64,000 nucleotides of DNA, taken from Homalodisca vitripennis. Its lineage: Eukaryota; Arthropoda; Insecta; Hemiptera; Cicadellidae. Shown piece after piece: positions 13,161-27,400 of this stretch. Position 1 is the first letter of the stretch; every line of letters starts with the position of its first letter. Below the pieces are notes generated by a model that saw nothing but the letters and a program-made list of their open reading frames with translations, ran no database searches and was not told where the DNA came from. The stretch covers positions 1 through 64,000 of the forward strand of contig NW_025778959.1 in assembly GCF_021130785.1 (NCBI RefSeq). Direction: 5' to 3'. The position numbers and the translations under genes were made by a program.

Positions 13161-13885
13161 TCATGTAGTGCAGGTTGTTGTTAAGACGATGAATCACGTA
13201 AAATTCATGATTTAACAGGTCAAGCACGTATATTGATAATTTAAATGTTCGCTTTTGAAAGCGTGCATTTGCAGTATATCTAACAACTCATGTATTTTTT
13301 GAGAATGACACACTTAAGTGAAAAGTCGTTTGTGAACAATTTCGCAACATTTGAAAGTTTTTATAAGGCAGCTATGTAAAAAGTTTGTTGACAAAACTTC
13401 TGCGCCTTTCCCGTGCCGTTATGCAGATACACAGGCAAAAAAATAGATACTTGAACAGCGAAATATATTAGGCTAATATTTGAAATTAAAAATGCTGCCG
13501 TAAACAAATTCAGATAGAAAATTACACTCACAAATATTTTCTAGGTCATTGGGAGCTTTGATAGCCTGTAGGTATTTGTAAAAACTTGAGATAATTCCTC
13601 ACCAACTAAAAATTTGGAAATTTATTTATTTCCTTCCAACGGTCAAAAACCAATTTACATTTATTAACTTATAATAGATGATTAAAACATACTTAAACAA
13701 AAGGGCCAAACCAAACATGCAACTGGACTCTAAATCAGATCTAGGCATTTGAACCCTTGTTCTGTTTAATAGGTCAAAAACAGGCGCAATTAACCAAGGA
13801 ATAGACTACAATATTTCTTTAGGTGCATTTTACTTTAACACCATTCCCATCTCAATTCAATTTACTTTTTGCTGAATAGATTTAT

Positions 13886-14051
13886 TAATGTAATGAAAAG
13901 TAACTAAAACCCTTTTAAAAATATTTTTATTGGCATGTGTTTTTAACCGAAGGTGAGAGGTTAATGTACACCGATGATGGTTAAAAACCGAAACACGTGT
14001 ACATCAATAAAAAGATTTTTAAAAGGATTTTAGTTATATTTCATTACATTA
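13886..14051. repeat. palindromic Penelope-type terminal fragment, hammerhead-like
   Basis: The left arm 'taatgtaatgaaaagtaact' is matched by 'tcattacatta' and its continuation at the right end, giving arms of about 60 bp with few mismatches. The centre holds CCGATGA, a GGTT/AACC stem and GAAAC (13970-13995), with complementary 'ttaatgtaca' and 'tgtacatcaa' on either side. This order (CUGANGA, stem, GAAA) is that of hammerhead motifs known from Penelope-like elements, whose terminal repeats can lie in inverted orientation. The T4-to-C change weakens it. Class is inferred. Confidence 0.45.
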
Positions 14052-15601
14052 ATATATTTAGATAACCCTATAAGTGGAGTTAATAATATAATAAATAGAT
14101 TTAGTATAGTTGTAAATGTTAAGCTTTTTTGTTATGTAAAGACCTATAAGCTCTTTCAAGATTAACTCTAGAAATTTCTGGAGTATTATTTTTGGTCGGA
14201 GGTTGAAAATAGCTAAAATCGCCGAAAAATTTCAGTGGGCTAATTTTAAATTTTAAAAACTCACATAATTATGTATAATTCTTTACCAGAAAACTAAGAC
14301 GTACTGCAACACGGGGCTTAGTATGTATTTTTTACATCCAGTAATGTTAAACAGGATGTAATAAATATATAAAATATGGTGAAATGTACACCACGATAAT
14401 GTGAATTGAACAAATTAATAATTCAACCACTGCTAAAGATAGAAATGCGTATACCTTTAATTACGTTTAGCTGCATTTGCGGTTGAAACAATATTGGTGG
14501 GACATTTGGACGCATCGGAGTAATAGTTATATAACTTACTATAACGGTAGTATTATTTATATTCTTATTTTAAGTTGCATTTAAAATTAGTTATTACTTA
14601 TTTTTTTATAGAACTGTTGTGATATTATTTTACAGAGTTTTAATATATTTTAGAACTTTAATCCCCTTTCTTCAAGCAAAACATAGTTTTTTATGTTTGC
14701 TGTAAAACTACTTATCTAATACAGACAAATATGTGAATTACGTAACCTCTTATGCAGCAAAACTATAACGCCTTTCACACCGGGAATGGAATCATATTTA
14801 TTATTCAAGTCACAAAGGGCAAATATTTATTTGTTCCCAACAGAATATGGCAATGTGTAGTCTTTATATCGTGCTCGTGTAGTAACGGGGAAAACATTAG
14901 ATTTTATTATTTATTTTTTTGTCCAGTTTTTTATCGCATACACTTCGCAAACTCATAATAAGTAAAGAAAATCAAGAAGTTGGAAAAATTATAGCACGAT
15001 ATGGCATCGCACACGTAGTTAACTACAATTATGTTGATTAATAATGAAATTTAGCATTTTTAACAAAACTTTATATATTTACAATCCAATTTGACAAAAG
15101 TTTTAACCTAAGAAAATATGTCAAAATACTGATTTTCCACTTAAATTATGGTATGTCCATTTATGTCCCCTATTGGATAAATTCCTGTCTAATATTTTAT
15201 AATGTGCTTTGTAACTAACAGCGTGTTTTCCTATTTATTACCTGAGCTTTAGCGAAGACTATCACTCGTGGGGCTTGAAAACATGTAATTTATGTCTGTC
15301 GTTCTCTGTGTCCGCACAATATGTCGAAAATAAACTTACCTATACTCTTAAAATTTTGTAGAAAGTTTCATTTATTCATGATGAACACTGATTTCGATGA
15401 TGGTATACGTCACTCATGGGATTTGGCTGAGCGGTAGCGAATATCTTTACATTGGTGTTACAGGCAACCATGATGGCGACGAGGAATTAACAGAATAAAT
15501 AAATTTGTAAACACAATAAACCATGTACGATTCAAATATGTGACATAATAACACATGTAGCATTATTTGTTTGAAGATTATTTTTGACGATGAAAGGATT
15601 G
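14052..15601. other. intergenic, no gene seen
   Basis: No convincing frame. The 68-codon frame at 14752-14958 lacks recognisable features. Confidence 0.5.
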
Positions 15602-15720
15602 TGAAGGAAACAGGATTTTTCCCGACATTTGCTATCGTTCAGTGAAAACATCACATGGTGTTACTGATTTCTTCTTTCACTGAACGATGGCAAATGTCTG
15701 GAAAAATCCTGTTTCCTTCA
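15602..15720. repeat. 119-nt hairpin, 46-bp arms
   Basis: The arms 15602-15647 and 15675-15720 are reverse complements with two mismatches, separated by a 27-nt loop. The arms carry 'ggaaacaggattttt' and its complement. Either a tiny foldback element or a locus making a pre-miRNA-like or hpRNA-like transcript. Transcription cannot be judged from sequence. Confidence 0.75.
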
Positions 15721-17102
15721 AATGTAGCATAAATATCACAACACATACATCAGTTTATATTGAGTTGGTGTGTAGACTTTATTATTTAAACATTGATATA
15801 AACATAAATTAAGGGACAAAACTCTTAAGGTATAATGCGATAAGATATGCGAATAAATATTTAAAACCTAGCTGTAAATTTTGCATGAAACTTAATTTTT
15901 CCAAGAATGAGTTCTATGATGCGTTATTTTTCTGTGAAACTCTTGATGATTTTATAATTGTTTTTGTGTCTTTATGTGCGAAGGACATCTCGAGAATGGA
16001 ATGAGCTATAGATTTGAGATATTGCATGCTAACTCAGCGAAGCATATTACGACACATGGTGTGGCGTACTTCTAATTCAGACCATTAATTATGGAAAAAG
16101 GTTTACAGTCCAGGAAGACAGAAAACATTCCCTATTATCAAATACGGCATATCGTGAGTAGAAAAGACACGTACGAAATTACATGTACATAGCTCATTTC
16201 GTTCTTGAAATATCTAGCATAAAACATGTCTAAGGGAGAGAGAATATAACTTTTGCCATAACACTTAGTGAAAACTAAGAAAATTTAAAGTGTATAGTTA
16301 AATCAACTCTCGAGGTGCTTTCTTCCCTAATGATTGGCTAAACTCCATGGAGAAAAATATAGCATCGTCAATTTCGATGATTATATATAAGGCTCTGCTT
16401 AGATCACATGCTAAATCTCGTCTATATTGCTCATTTCATTAGGCTACACACGTGTTACCTTAGATTACATCATTGTAACCAAAGGTGGTGGCACTATGTA
16501 AAAAAACTTTTAATTCTGGAATGTGCTCAAATGCTCATTATCATCACGGTTACACGTGTAATCGATGTAAAAAATGATCGCTAACGCTCATTCAAATCCC
16601 ATCGAGTGATAGCAACATCATCAAAATTAATATTGCTTATATACAAATCAAGTTGCATGGAAATGCTATAATTTAGTCCATCCTTGACATATTGGGCGAA
16701 CAGACAGAGAGAAATGAAATGTTTCCAATCCATGAATGGCCTTCCTTAATGCTGAAACAAGAAAACTTGTAATTACTTACGTACATAAAAATTTGTAATG
16801 TTATGTAATGTAAATTTAGCAGGTGCTTTATATTTATTACTTTAATTGTTCCCTAAAGTACAATAATAATGGAATGGTTTGAACAATTACCTATTTATTT
16901 ATAGCTAGGGTCAAACCTTTGTTTTACAAACGAATAGTAATGTTATATAAAATTAACATATGAAATAAGAACACAAACTACTCAAATTTTGTTTCGCATA
17001 AACTAATTTTAAAACAAGAGAACATTTTATATTTTAGACTGGATATTTCTCCAAGGGAAATCTTTATTAAATAATGAATCTCATCTATACGCTTGTTACT
17101 TG
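15721..17102. other. intergenic with dispersed repeats
   Basis: Repeat family A copies lie near 16141-16270 and 16651-16735. The stretch 16034-16078 ('acacatggtgtggcgta') is an inverted match to 186-232. No gene seen. Confidence 0.5.
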
Positions 17103-17372
17103 TATGAAATTTGTTTTTCTTTATGAAACAATATTAATAGTAGCTAATAAATATCAACTAATTTTGAAACAAAAATATTATATGACAGAACTCGTACGGT
17201 GGTGTCCTGCAGTTATAAAAAATTTAATGAGATTATAGAAGCTATTTAAAATTACAATAAAGCAGAGAAAATTTCTTATTAAATATAGAAAACTTTTAAT
17301 CTTTGGTATTTATTATACAAAAAGAGAGCAAACTTTTCGTTATGAAAGAGTTTATTACGTTGATATTTCATT
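17103..17372 (+). repeat. dispersed repeat family B, copy 1
   Basis: Shares with 18168-18464 the ordered phrases 'gtatgaa', 'gttataaaa..tttaatgag', 'ttaaatat.gaa..cttttaatct' and 'gtatt..ttatacaa'. The two copies are direct repeats about 1.07 kb apart. A third partial copy is near 56325-56450. Confidence 0.6.
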
Positions 17373-18167
17373 TAAAGATTTCAAATGTTAAATTTGTATA
17401 TGAAGTACATTTTGATTTAATTTATTTTTTAGTATATTGACGTGCAAACATATTTAATACTTTTTTAAATTATTGAAAAATAAATGTTTACTAAAAACGT
17501 AGAACTCCTTAACTGTATACATTTTGTGTAGCGGGATAGGAAACAATGATATGTCAAGACATGGTGTTAATATTTTCATCACTGAAAATAATATCACTTT
17601 TACAGGTATGAAACTTGATAAAAGGTGTAATATGTGCAATAAATTCTCATCCGTCGGTCAAAATAAAAGTGTACTTGGTATTTTTCCTTGAATGAAAAGA
17701 AAAATGCGTTACAAACTTTAAGTATTAATCTTTTCCACCACAAGCTAAAAAAACTCAAACGCGTTCTGAGAAATTTGAGGTTGAGATTTCTTTTACGCTC
17801 AGCCAACAAGCCACAATTCAATTTAGCTGTTATTGATATTATCACCTTTTGCTGAAACGTGAATAATCATTACGTGATATCGGTTTTCGACAGTATATGA
17901 ATAATCTTCAGTGTTCTTTTTTCCACTTTCCTAACCTATATTTTAAACATTAACTATGTTTTTACAGTGTCCATAAACGTAACTTGTGTCACGCCGATTA
18001 TATACTCATAGATAATATTTTGGTTATTGCTAAACAATAACAGAGATTCGGTTATATAATTCAATTTATGCTTTATTCAAATTAATTTAATACAATTAAA
18101 AAATAATGTTATAAGCCGAGATTAATATATCTTCATATAATGCGGGTATTGAGCTATACTCACTTGT

Positions 18168-18464
18168 ATGAACTAATTATGAGTTTTTAATTTATTTTTT
18201 TACACTATATCATATTATAAATTTACAGTAGTATATTTATAAAATTTAGGAAACAAATTCATAACATGTCAAACCTAGTGTAGTAGTGTCGTGCGGTTAT
18301 AAAACCTTTAATGAGCTTCTCTAAGCCATGTAAAATTACAAAAGACCAAAGGAAAGTTCTCATTAAATATGGAAGCTTTTAATCTCCGGTATTTCTTATA
18401 CAAGTGACGAGCCAACTTTCCATGCTGTGACTGTTTATTGCGATAATGTTTCGTGCAAAGTTAT
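18168..18464 (+). repeat. dispersed repeat family B, copy 2
   Basis: Direct repeat of 17103-17372 at roughly 70-75 percent identity by eye. Neither copy has coding capacity. Confidence 0.6.
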
Positions 18465-21400
18465 TTTTTCAACAAGTTTATAACTTGTTTAATTTCTTAC
18501 TTTGCTGACAAACTTATTAGGAACATGAAAAACTTAACTAAGTGAAATCTCAATTAATCTGACGATATTGACAGCGATATAAAATGGCTAATAAATTATA
18601 CAGAATGGATAGTTGATTCATTTTAAGGGGAGCAGGACTAAAGGTTTTTACTATTTGACTCAATAAAAGCACAAGGAACATTTAATTTCTGACTAACTAA
18701 TAGACCTACATTGTTATTTTTTTTCACTAAAGCTCTATGACCACCTTTTAACATGAGCTATTCTAGAAATAGTTCTCAAAAGTAAAAATATGTTTAGTAA
18801 TACGTGTCAAAAGATTTAATCTTTTCTTACTTAACTGCATCAAATTATAATGTATTAGTCAATACAAATTCCATGTTTCTAAACTTGTATTGGGTCTTTA
18901 TAAAAAGATTCTGATAATTGCATAAGGATGTAGCAAATAGATTCTGACAAAATCTTTATTAATAATAACTAATTACATTTATTGCAAACAAAAAAAATTA
19001 TATTTTTACTTTTGATAACAATTTCAAGAAAATTCGCTGTCAAAAGTGTATAAGTAGCCGTTAAAACTACAGCAAAGACTGCAAAAATGTAGGTCGATCA
19101 ATGACTGAGAAAATGACATAAAGTAAAAACGTTTCGGCCAAACCCTCGTTTTTTCATAATATATTTATTTGTATAATGGGGGAAAATACGTGCACAAATG
19201 CATGTGCAGTTATTTCATATTTTGCAATCACAACAAACCACTGTAATACGAGTATACTGTGACTTATAAGCCACTTTCGTAAATCAATTTTGAATACCGT
19301 ACTACCCCTATTGTAAGTCAATTCTAATGTAATACGATTATGTACACCGTACTTAACCTAAAGCATTTACTGATTTACTGCCCACATCTCTAATATCATT
19401 TAAGTAACCATTTCAAATTAATTTATTATACATTTAAAACTCTATGTTTAATGTACTTCAACATAACAATGTTCAAAATATTACACAGGCTAATGTTAGT
19501 ATTTACACCAAAATATTGTAAAATAATTATATATCAAAATCGTGGTAGAACTTATGTGTATATATAGTTCTCTCACTCATACTCGTCATTGGCGGATGAC
19601 GCTGAAGAGTTTTATAACTCATGTGTTTCCGTTGTATCTGTATCGAAAGGATGCAAAGCACTTGTCTTCATCGTCTTCGTTTCCGACGGGAGGTGAAATG
19701 TAGCTAAACTTAACATTTTCATTGAATGAACCCTTCCCACCATAGCAATGTTCTGTGGAGAAAACTCGGTTACTCCATCGTTCTTTGGAATCATCCGTAA
19801 AACATTGTAGTGCATTTAATTGTGCAACGGATGAGAAAATAAGAACACCTCGTTATCTCGATTACAATCGATAGGTGCCGAGTAATCCAGACATATCTCG
19901 CTGTAGTCTTAAGATGTAGAAAAGACGCAAATAGTGTGTTTTCAACGTCTTCGTTGCCACTTTTTTGGATCCATTCAGACGGACGTGATTTCCAGAAGGT
20001 AAAGTCTGCGTTAGACTTCAGGCCTACACTACCAATAAGGTAAAATAGAGATACATTCAACATTCTTATTTAATAAACTCTTCCCACTATAGTTGCATTA
20101 TAAGTAGGAAATGTTTCTGTTCAGTTTGCTTTACGATTTTAGAACTGCTATTACATCTTTAATCATCCACTTGATCATCCATATTACTTTACATGGTGTT
20201 TTCTTTTCAGTATGTTTCAAATATCAATTTATTCTGTCTTTAAATGCTGTTTAATTAAGGTAAGTATTTAAATGTGTACAATTTAATAATGAATATCGTA
20301 GTAAAGTAATTTTAATATAAACTATTACAAAATTTTGTATCACTATAATTTCTGTGATTTTTTTAATATTTAAAAGAACAAATCAGAACAAAACTGTTTT
20401 ATAGGACTATATGTTGCATCTACTTTAATTTTAGAGACGTAATCTTCACTATATTACTAGATGGACTTAATACCAAAAACTCAACGTATTTAGTTAGGAA
20501 TATTTTAAGCGAGCAAAACATTACGTTTTTGGAGGCTCAAGGGGGCCTTAGGATTGGCCCTTCAATACATTTTCTGCAATTCTGGATATGAGAAAAGTCT
20601 GGGAAACTTAGACTAATGCAAAATTCAACCAAAATAGGATAAATAAACAGAGTAATCTATTGTTGCACTAGATGCTTTTAATGGTAGTACTAGGTCTTGT
20701 CATGGGATCGATTGTGGTTCCAATATAAATTCCGTGTTTTCTTTACTCTGTATGATAGTAATTCTTGTACTTAAAATACAGTAAGTACTTGTACACTACC
20801 TAACTTTACTAAAATATGAGTATGGTAGAAAATTATAAAATAAAACATGAAATTAATTTTAATATTGAAAAGAATGGAACAATTATTAAAGAATTTCACA
20901 TAATACGTTAATTTTAATTACATGTATTCTCTTTTTGATTAGTCTCTCTTTATAAATACATAATGTAAACATATCGAGTGAATATAAGTATTTTAGTACG
21001 GTAATTTTTTTTATTGATAAAACACTAACTATGGTTATTTTTTAGCAGCTGTTATATCATGCAGAACTATAGTATTTTTACCAACCAGACAACATTTTCA
21101 ACATCAAACAAATGTAAAAAGCTAATTATGGAGATAATGAGAGGCAATCATTCTTACAATACAATGATGATGAGCCGCTCGTTCAACCGCATGATTGAGG
21201 TTCATTATTACAGAACAATTAAAGTTGTGAATTAACCGTGAACAATATAACCCGGCATACTGATAACATTATTATTATTATATGTTAATTGGAATTTACG
21301 GTTGATGTGTCACTAATTATACTTACTTACTTTAGAGTTGTTTTATTATTCAATTTATCGTACTTCCATTAGAACATTTTTCCGACTCGAAAAATTTTAC

Positions 21401-24400
21401 GACGTCATTTTTAGTTCGTGAATTATAAGAGATATCTCATAATAAAATTATAATTTATACGCGTCCAAATGCGTTTTAGATATTTTTTGCGCTATTCATA
21501 AACAAACTTTTTTGTACTTCATTGTTTAGATATTGAAAATGGATATACTTTACAATAAAAATAAAAAGCATTTGGATGTGTATTGTCCATACAATAAAAA
21601 CTCTAGGTCATTTTACAGTTGTATCAAATATTTTAAAACTTGTATTATTTAGGCTGGTTTCATCTTTTATATTAAACGTTTTAAAATATATTAATTAGTA
21701 TAAAGAAAAATGTGAAGTTTCGCTTCTTGCCTAGTTTACACGGTCAGTGCTTTACCACTTTGCTCTGCAAACACAGGAGCAAAGGCCAGTTACGTCGTGT
21801 AGCTCGAGGCTGTGCTTTCCACTTTCAGTTTCAATAAGACCGGTGGTTTGGGTTACAGCTGGAAGGCAATGATTCGTATATTATAAGCCAATAACTTGAT
21901 ATATTTAGGGTGAAAGGTCACCTTATATTACCAGCTTCCCTTTGTTATACTGTTGTTACATTTAAAATGTTTTATGATACTACTTCTAAATACTGGTTTG
22001 CAACAGTTTCAATACTGTTTAAATTATTGTAGACTAAGATTTAAATGAACCTGGATCACTGACATTATATACTACAATAGAGGTTACTTTTATTTCCTTA
22101 TCCACTAATTTAACGTTTTTTATAATGCAGTCCTGAATCACGTATGCTGACTTTTAGTATTACTAACAAACTCTTAATGACCAATAGTGAAGAAACGAGC
22201 TGGGACATTGATTATCATCCACAGTAGCTGAAATGATTTTTAGATAGGTGTAACTGGATAACTAACGTTTTAAGATTCAATTGCAAAAATCCACCATTGG
22301 CTCTTCGCTCTCCCTTTTTCATTTACCACAAACTGCAGAGTAAATAATTTACAATACATTTATTGACAACACTAACTCCGCCTGTAAATCTTATAACTGT
22401 GTATGAATGAAACTCCCAATAATTTAAGAATATAACATTTATACAGTTTATAATATGTTTGGTATTGTCTGTGATATTACTGCCAGTACAAAAACTTGAA
22501 GGTAATTGTTTAAAAACAATAGCAAATATCACTGTAATACCTAAGTTAACAATTTATCCTAATGTGACTGTCAATATTTACTTGTGAAAAATACGTTTTA
22601 AGATTTTGTTTTTTAAATTTTCCAAGGAAAGTCCTCCGGATGTTCTTTTTACCGGAATGCGTTCTATACCACTCAGACCGCCTCTCACAAAGCTGACAAT
22701 GAATCAGCTGACAATGAAAGCACCGGCAATACTGGGATACGTCCCATTTATTTCATGGGGGAGTAAAATAATTGTGCTATAAGTTGAATATATAAGAAAA
22801 AAGTAAGCATGTCCTGGTATCAATACAGTTAATGATTTGTGTTGAACTATTAAATACTTCAGTATTGCGTAAAAGTTTACGCAAACGGTTTTGTTGCTCG
22901 AACATTATTAAATAAGACAATCTTGCAGGATTCCTCTCTGCTAACAAAGTATTCTAAAGTCACTATACTATACTTCACTTAATAAAGTAACTATAGTGAA
23001 GTTCTATGATTTATATAAGGATACAACATATTAAGTTAAAATTGAATAGTAAAGAATGTAAATTTGAATACATGTATGGAAAATAACATGTATGCATAGT
23101 TTCATCTCAAATACGTATAGAACCAATTACAGCTAGTAACTTAAATCTACGAAAATGTTCTAACACAATTTTATATTTACATTTTTCAACATTTGTACAG
23201 GTTATCTTTTGTGGTTTCCGAAGACAAGCAAAGAGGATGTGCACACAATACTCCAATATTAGTAGCTCTATAGAATAATATTTTTCAAGACTTTACACAG
23301 CGCAAAATGCCTCTATATTCCTGGCCATCCCACTAAGCCTGATTTTTACAGAATTCTCATTTAGCAATGCATCATTCCAATTTTAACCTGGCTTTGTTCA
23401 ATGTAAATTGATGGTTTTACGCATTTTACTATTTGTGTTAATAATAATCCTAGAAAATTATAGAATATAATGATTCAAACTGACTAAAATTTTATCTAAT
23501 CTCCTATACATTGCTCGAAAAAAGGAGAATTATTTGTCTATTCAACTATAATTCCATTCAACGAAGCTCCACAGACAACTAAGTAATTTTAATCTTTTCA
23601 GATATAAATATAACATGTTTGATACGTACACCTAGCATTTTCACTTGAGGTCTGCAGTAAACTGTAGACAGTAGACTGCGGGTGCTATGCGCTACTAGTT
23701 GCTGCAATACTTAATAAAATTCTTGGAAATTCTTGAAATTCTTGTCTTTCCAGTAAAAAGTTTTGGAAAGACCAATAAATATGCTTAGCAATTTCGCACA
23801 TTTCTAAGCCTTTGACAAATGTTTCTTCGACAATTTTTATAGCATAAATATTTTCGTTTCTTTTGTGAACTCAACTTAACATGTTTCCAGCAAATCATAC
23901 TTTGAAGGAAAGGTGTCTTATATACTTCACTGTCGGCTACAGTATTTTCGAGCTGTCAGAAAGAAGAAACCTCTTTAAATTTCATGGTGTTGGAGCAGGT
24001 GGATCAGATGAACCAGATAATCTTGGAGACCTATAATATGGATAGCGAGAGGGGGAGGAGTAAGAGAAGGGTTGAAGCACTGCGAAGACTGGTTATCCGA
24101 TGGTACAGTGAAGTGCAATAAAAAAACGACACTTTCAATGTCTCCGGTTGCAAAAGGGAGTTTTTTTTTTAATAAAAATGAACACCGTAAACAACTGATG
24201 TAATCGATTAATGGAACAAAAACTAAAGATTGGTTCATTCAAATAAATATTTAAAATAAGTTGTTACTTTAAGCGTGACCACGAGAAGTTGCAGCATTTA
24301 ATACGGGAGTTGCCGCTAGATCGTCTTAAAGGAACTAACTAGAAATCAAAGTTTTATACCCCACTTCATAGAGTTCAATTGGTCAACAGGAGTCCGACAC

Positions 24401-27400
24401 AGCTTTGGGAAATTTATGATAACATGACATGTATGTAGGAACACGTACGGGACTGTACACATGCGGTAACCAAGAACAGGTTCGAGTTAATATTGTAGTC
24501 CACTGTTGACTGTTTATCAGCTAGCTAACCAAATTTAACCATTCACTTTACCTCAAATTGACAAACTTAACAAAAATTGTAAATCATTTGGAAGCAGTGT
24601 TACTGAGGATTTTTTTCTGGATTTCATATTCAAGCGATTAAAACGTACAATGTATTCAAATAGGAATGTTGAGATAAAATCGGTACAAAGAATAGTCATC
24701 TATGTTGAAAACACCAACATTTTCAGGTTTACATTTTTTTTAATTAGAGTATATCATTTGGTAATTGTCAGGAATATAACGTTACCACCTTATAAAAATC
24801 CTTTCCATGTCTGAGTTACTAATCACGGAAAACATATAGTTTGAGTATTTATTGCATTATACTTCGTATTCATGATATTTTTCATTCGGTACATTTTGTA
24901 CCCTTACTTTTCTTTCCCTATTGGAAGTTCTGCAAGTGGTGCTGCTAAAGGGAGGATATAGATCATGCAACAAAATAATATTGTCTTCTTATATTAAAAT
25001 TTCCTCATTATTAGGAATACATTCGTGTTTTAAATTAACCGGTTACCATGTATAGGCTACTACAGTTCAGACTGTCAATTTTATTAAGTCTTACATAGAG
25101 ATCCGAAGTGGTAGAAGCACAAAGCTTAGAAACTTTTATACTCAGCGTAATCAGCTCTATTTTGACAATTTACGAATTAAAAGTTCCAAGTAAAAATTGC
25201 TACAGAATTTATTGTTAAAACACGTTTATATACCTTCCACGAACAAAAAACTTTAAATGTTCTCATTGTACCCTTTACGGTACGTGAATATTAATAAAAC
25301 CAATTATTTTTTTACTGAATGAATAAAATTGGTTAAGATACGATGAAAAGAAGTAGTAGTGTATGACACAGAATATTTCATTTTGTAACGTTACAAATCT
25401 ATTACATTATAATTACATTATACATTATAATTCTTTAAATACATAAACTTTATTATTTGCTTGGCGATTCATTACGTAGACAACTTGTTTTTTATATTTA
25501 AAATATAAAACAATAACAATTAAATAGAATATTTCCAATTAGTAATAAATATACAAATGTATCCCAAATTTTCCTAAATCACGTATTTAGAATAAATTGT
25601 ATCTTAGTATAATAATTGTATAAATATTTCAATCTGAAACATTTTCATTTTGGCTTCTATGTTTTAAAGAGCACTTTTAAAAGTCAAAACACTTTTTACG
25701 AGAAAAGAGAGACTCATTAAACAGAACAAGTTTCGTCATGCAAGAAACAACTGCCGGGGATTAACAGCGTTCGTGATTCATAGACTTCGTCTTTTTACTG
25801 AGTTTACAATTACATAAAATATAAAATTAATATTAAATATTACATTTATTTATCATAACACCTACGCCAATGCTATTTATTCTACTTATAGACTATACTT
25901 ATAAATCTAAGTATAGGATACATATTACCTGTCTGTTGCCTATTTACATATTAAAATAGTTTCTGATATAAGATAATGTTATCGGCAAAGTGTATACCCA
26001 ATCGTAACATGAGGCTAACTACATTTAGGCTAACCGAAATCAATCCCAAGGAGTACCTATTCCTAACAAAAGATAGGAGCACGACAGGACACGTGACAGG
26101 CTAAATTTCGAACCCATGGGCGTTACCTCCACAACATCCTGGCGAGAAATGGTTCATAGCGTTATCCAGAAAGCTGCCTTAACCTTGCTACCGTTAATCA
26201 GTACTAAAAGTTACCTATAATAATGTCAGAAGGACTAAAGAGACGTGGACCGTCAATTAACTCGATCTTACCTATTTGTTTCGTCCAAATTTCAAGTCTG
26301 TAGCTAAATCCAATACCGAGATATTTCCCTGCGTAATAGGCTAGGCTCACATTTAGCCAAATTTCATAAATGGATATGCACATGTATTAAACTATACCTT
26401 GCTTACTAATAAATGAAGTGTCATCCAAATTTCAAGCTTATAAATAATTGAAATTCGAAATCAATCATTTCCTTAGTAGGCTTCCCTAATCCCCATCCCA
26501 AATCTCACAGACAGATATGGACAATCATCGTTGAATTCAATCTTACCTATGAAAATAATATTCATACTTTAGGTTGCCAAGATGTCCAATGTGAGTTTTA
26601 ATCTATTTTGATTTAAAAAACTAAATTTAATCAAAACCAAAATAAAACTGATAAAATAAGTATATTTGTTTCTTTCTAGTCCACAAAACTGATTAGTTTT
26701 TGAAAAAGTGATATCGTTTGGATAACGTTCAAGGAAATCAAGGAAAAGGGTATTATTGGACAAAAGATGGATTTTTTTTTTGTTTTTAGACTAAATTAGA
26801 AAGTCACAGAATATTTTCTTTCAAAGAGATTCATCCAAGATATTTTAAATTCAAAGGTGAATGCAGAAAATGACAAGTAGTGTAAGTTACTGAAACGCAT
26901 AAATCGAGTTGGCCTGAAAGTGTATCAGTGTCGCTTTAGTAGGAAAGTTGGTCAAATACTTCCTCCTTATTCTTTGTCACAACCCTTGGTAGGTAACAAT
27001 TCTACCTGCAGATATAACTATTTATAGGAAAGGCGTACGTCAACCCTGTCACTTATTTACAGTGATTCTCAACATATTCACGGTAAACAATGTTATGAGA
27101 CATTTTCCTTATATTATTGTGCTCGACCAAATATTTTAAAAATATTACATTACAAGTATGTATAGGCTACTTTATATTAATACGACTTGAAATCAAATCA
27201 ATTATCTAGAATACTATGATATTTTTAACTTTAATTTATCGAGATAGTAGCGTTAAAGTATCACTACAATAAGTTATATTAGACATTTGAATATTAAATC
27301 TCCTATAAATATTTTAAAGTAGTGTAAATAAGTTATGTGTGCGTTTTATAGAATTTAACAAGACTGTACTACAAAAGTTGTTTTTTCTCGGAGAGGCCGG

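Noticed and set aside
15420..15500. Pol III A-box-like 'tggctgagcggtagcg'
   Set aside because: No B box within tRNA or SINE distance.
21740..21900. Second tRNA-like or SINE head (minus strand 'gtggtaaagcactgacc')
   Set aside because: There is an A-box-like string but no B box, and the rest does not fold as a cloverleaf.
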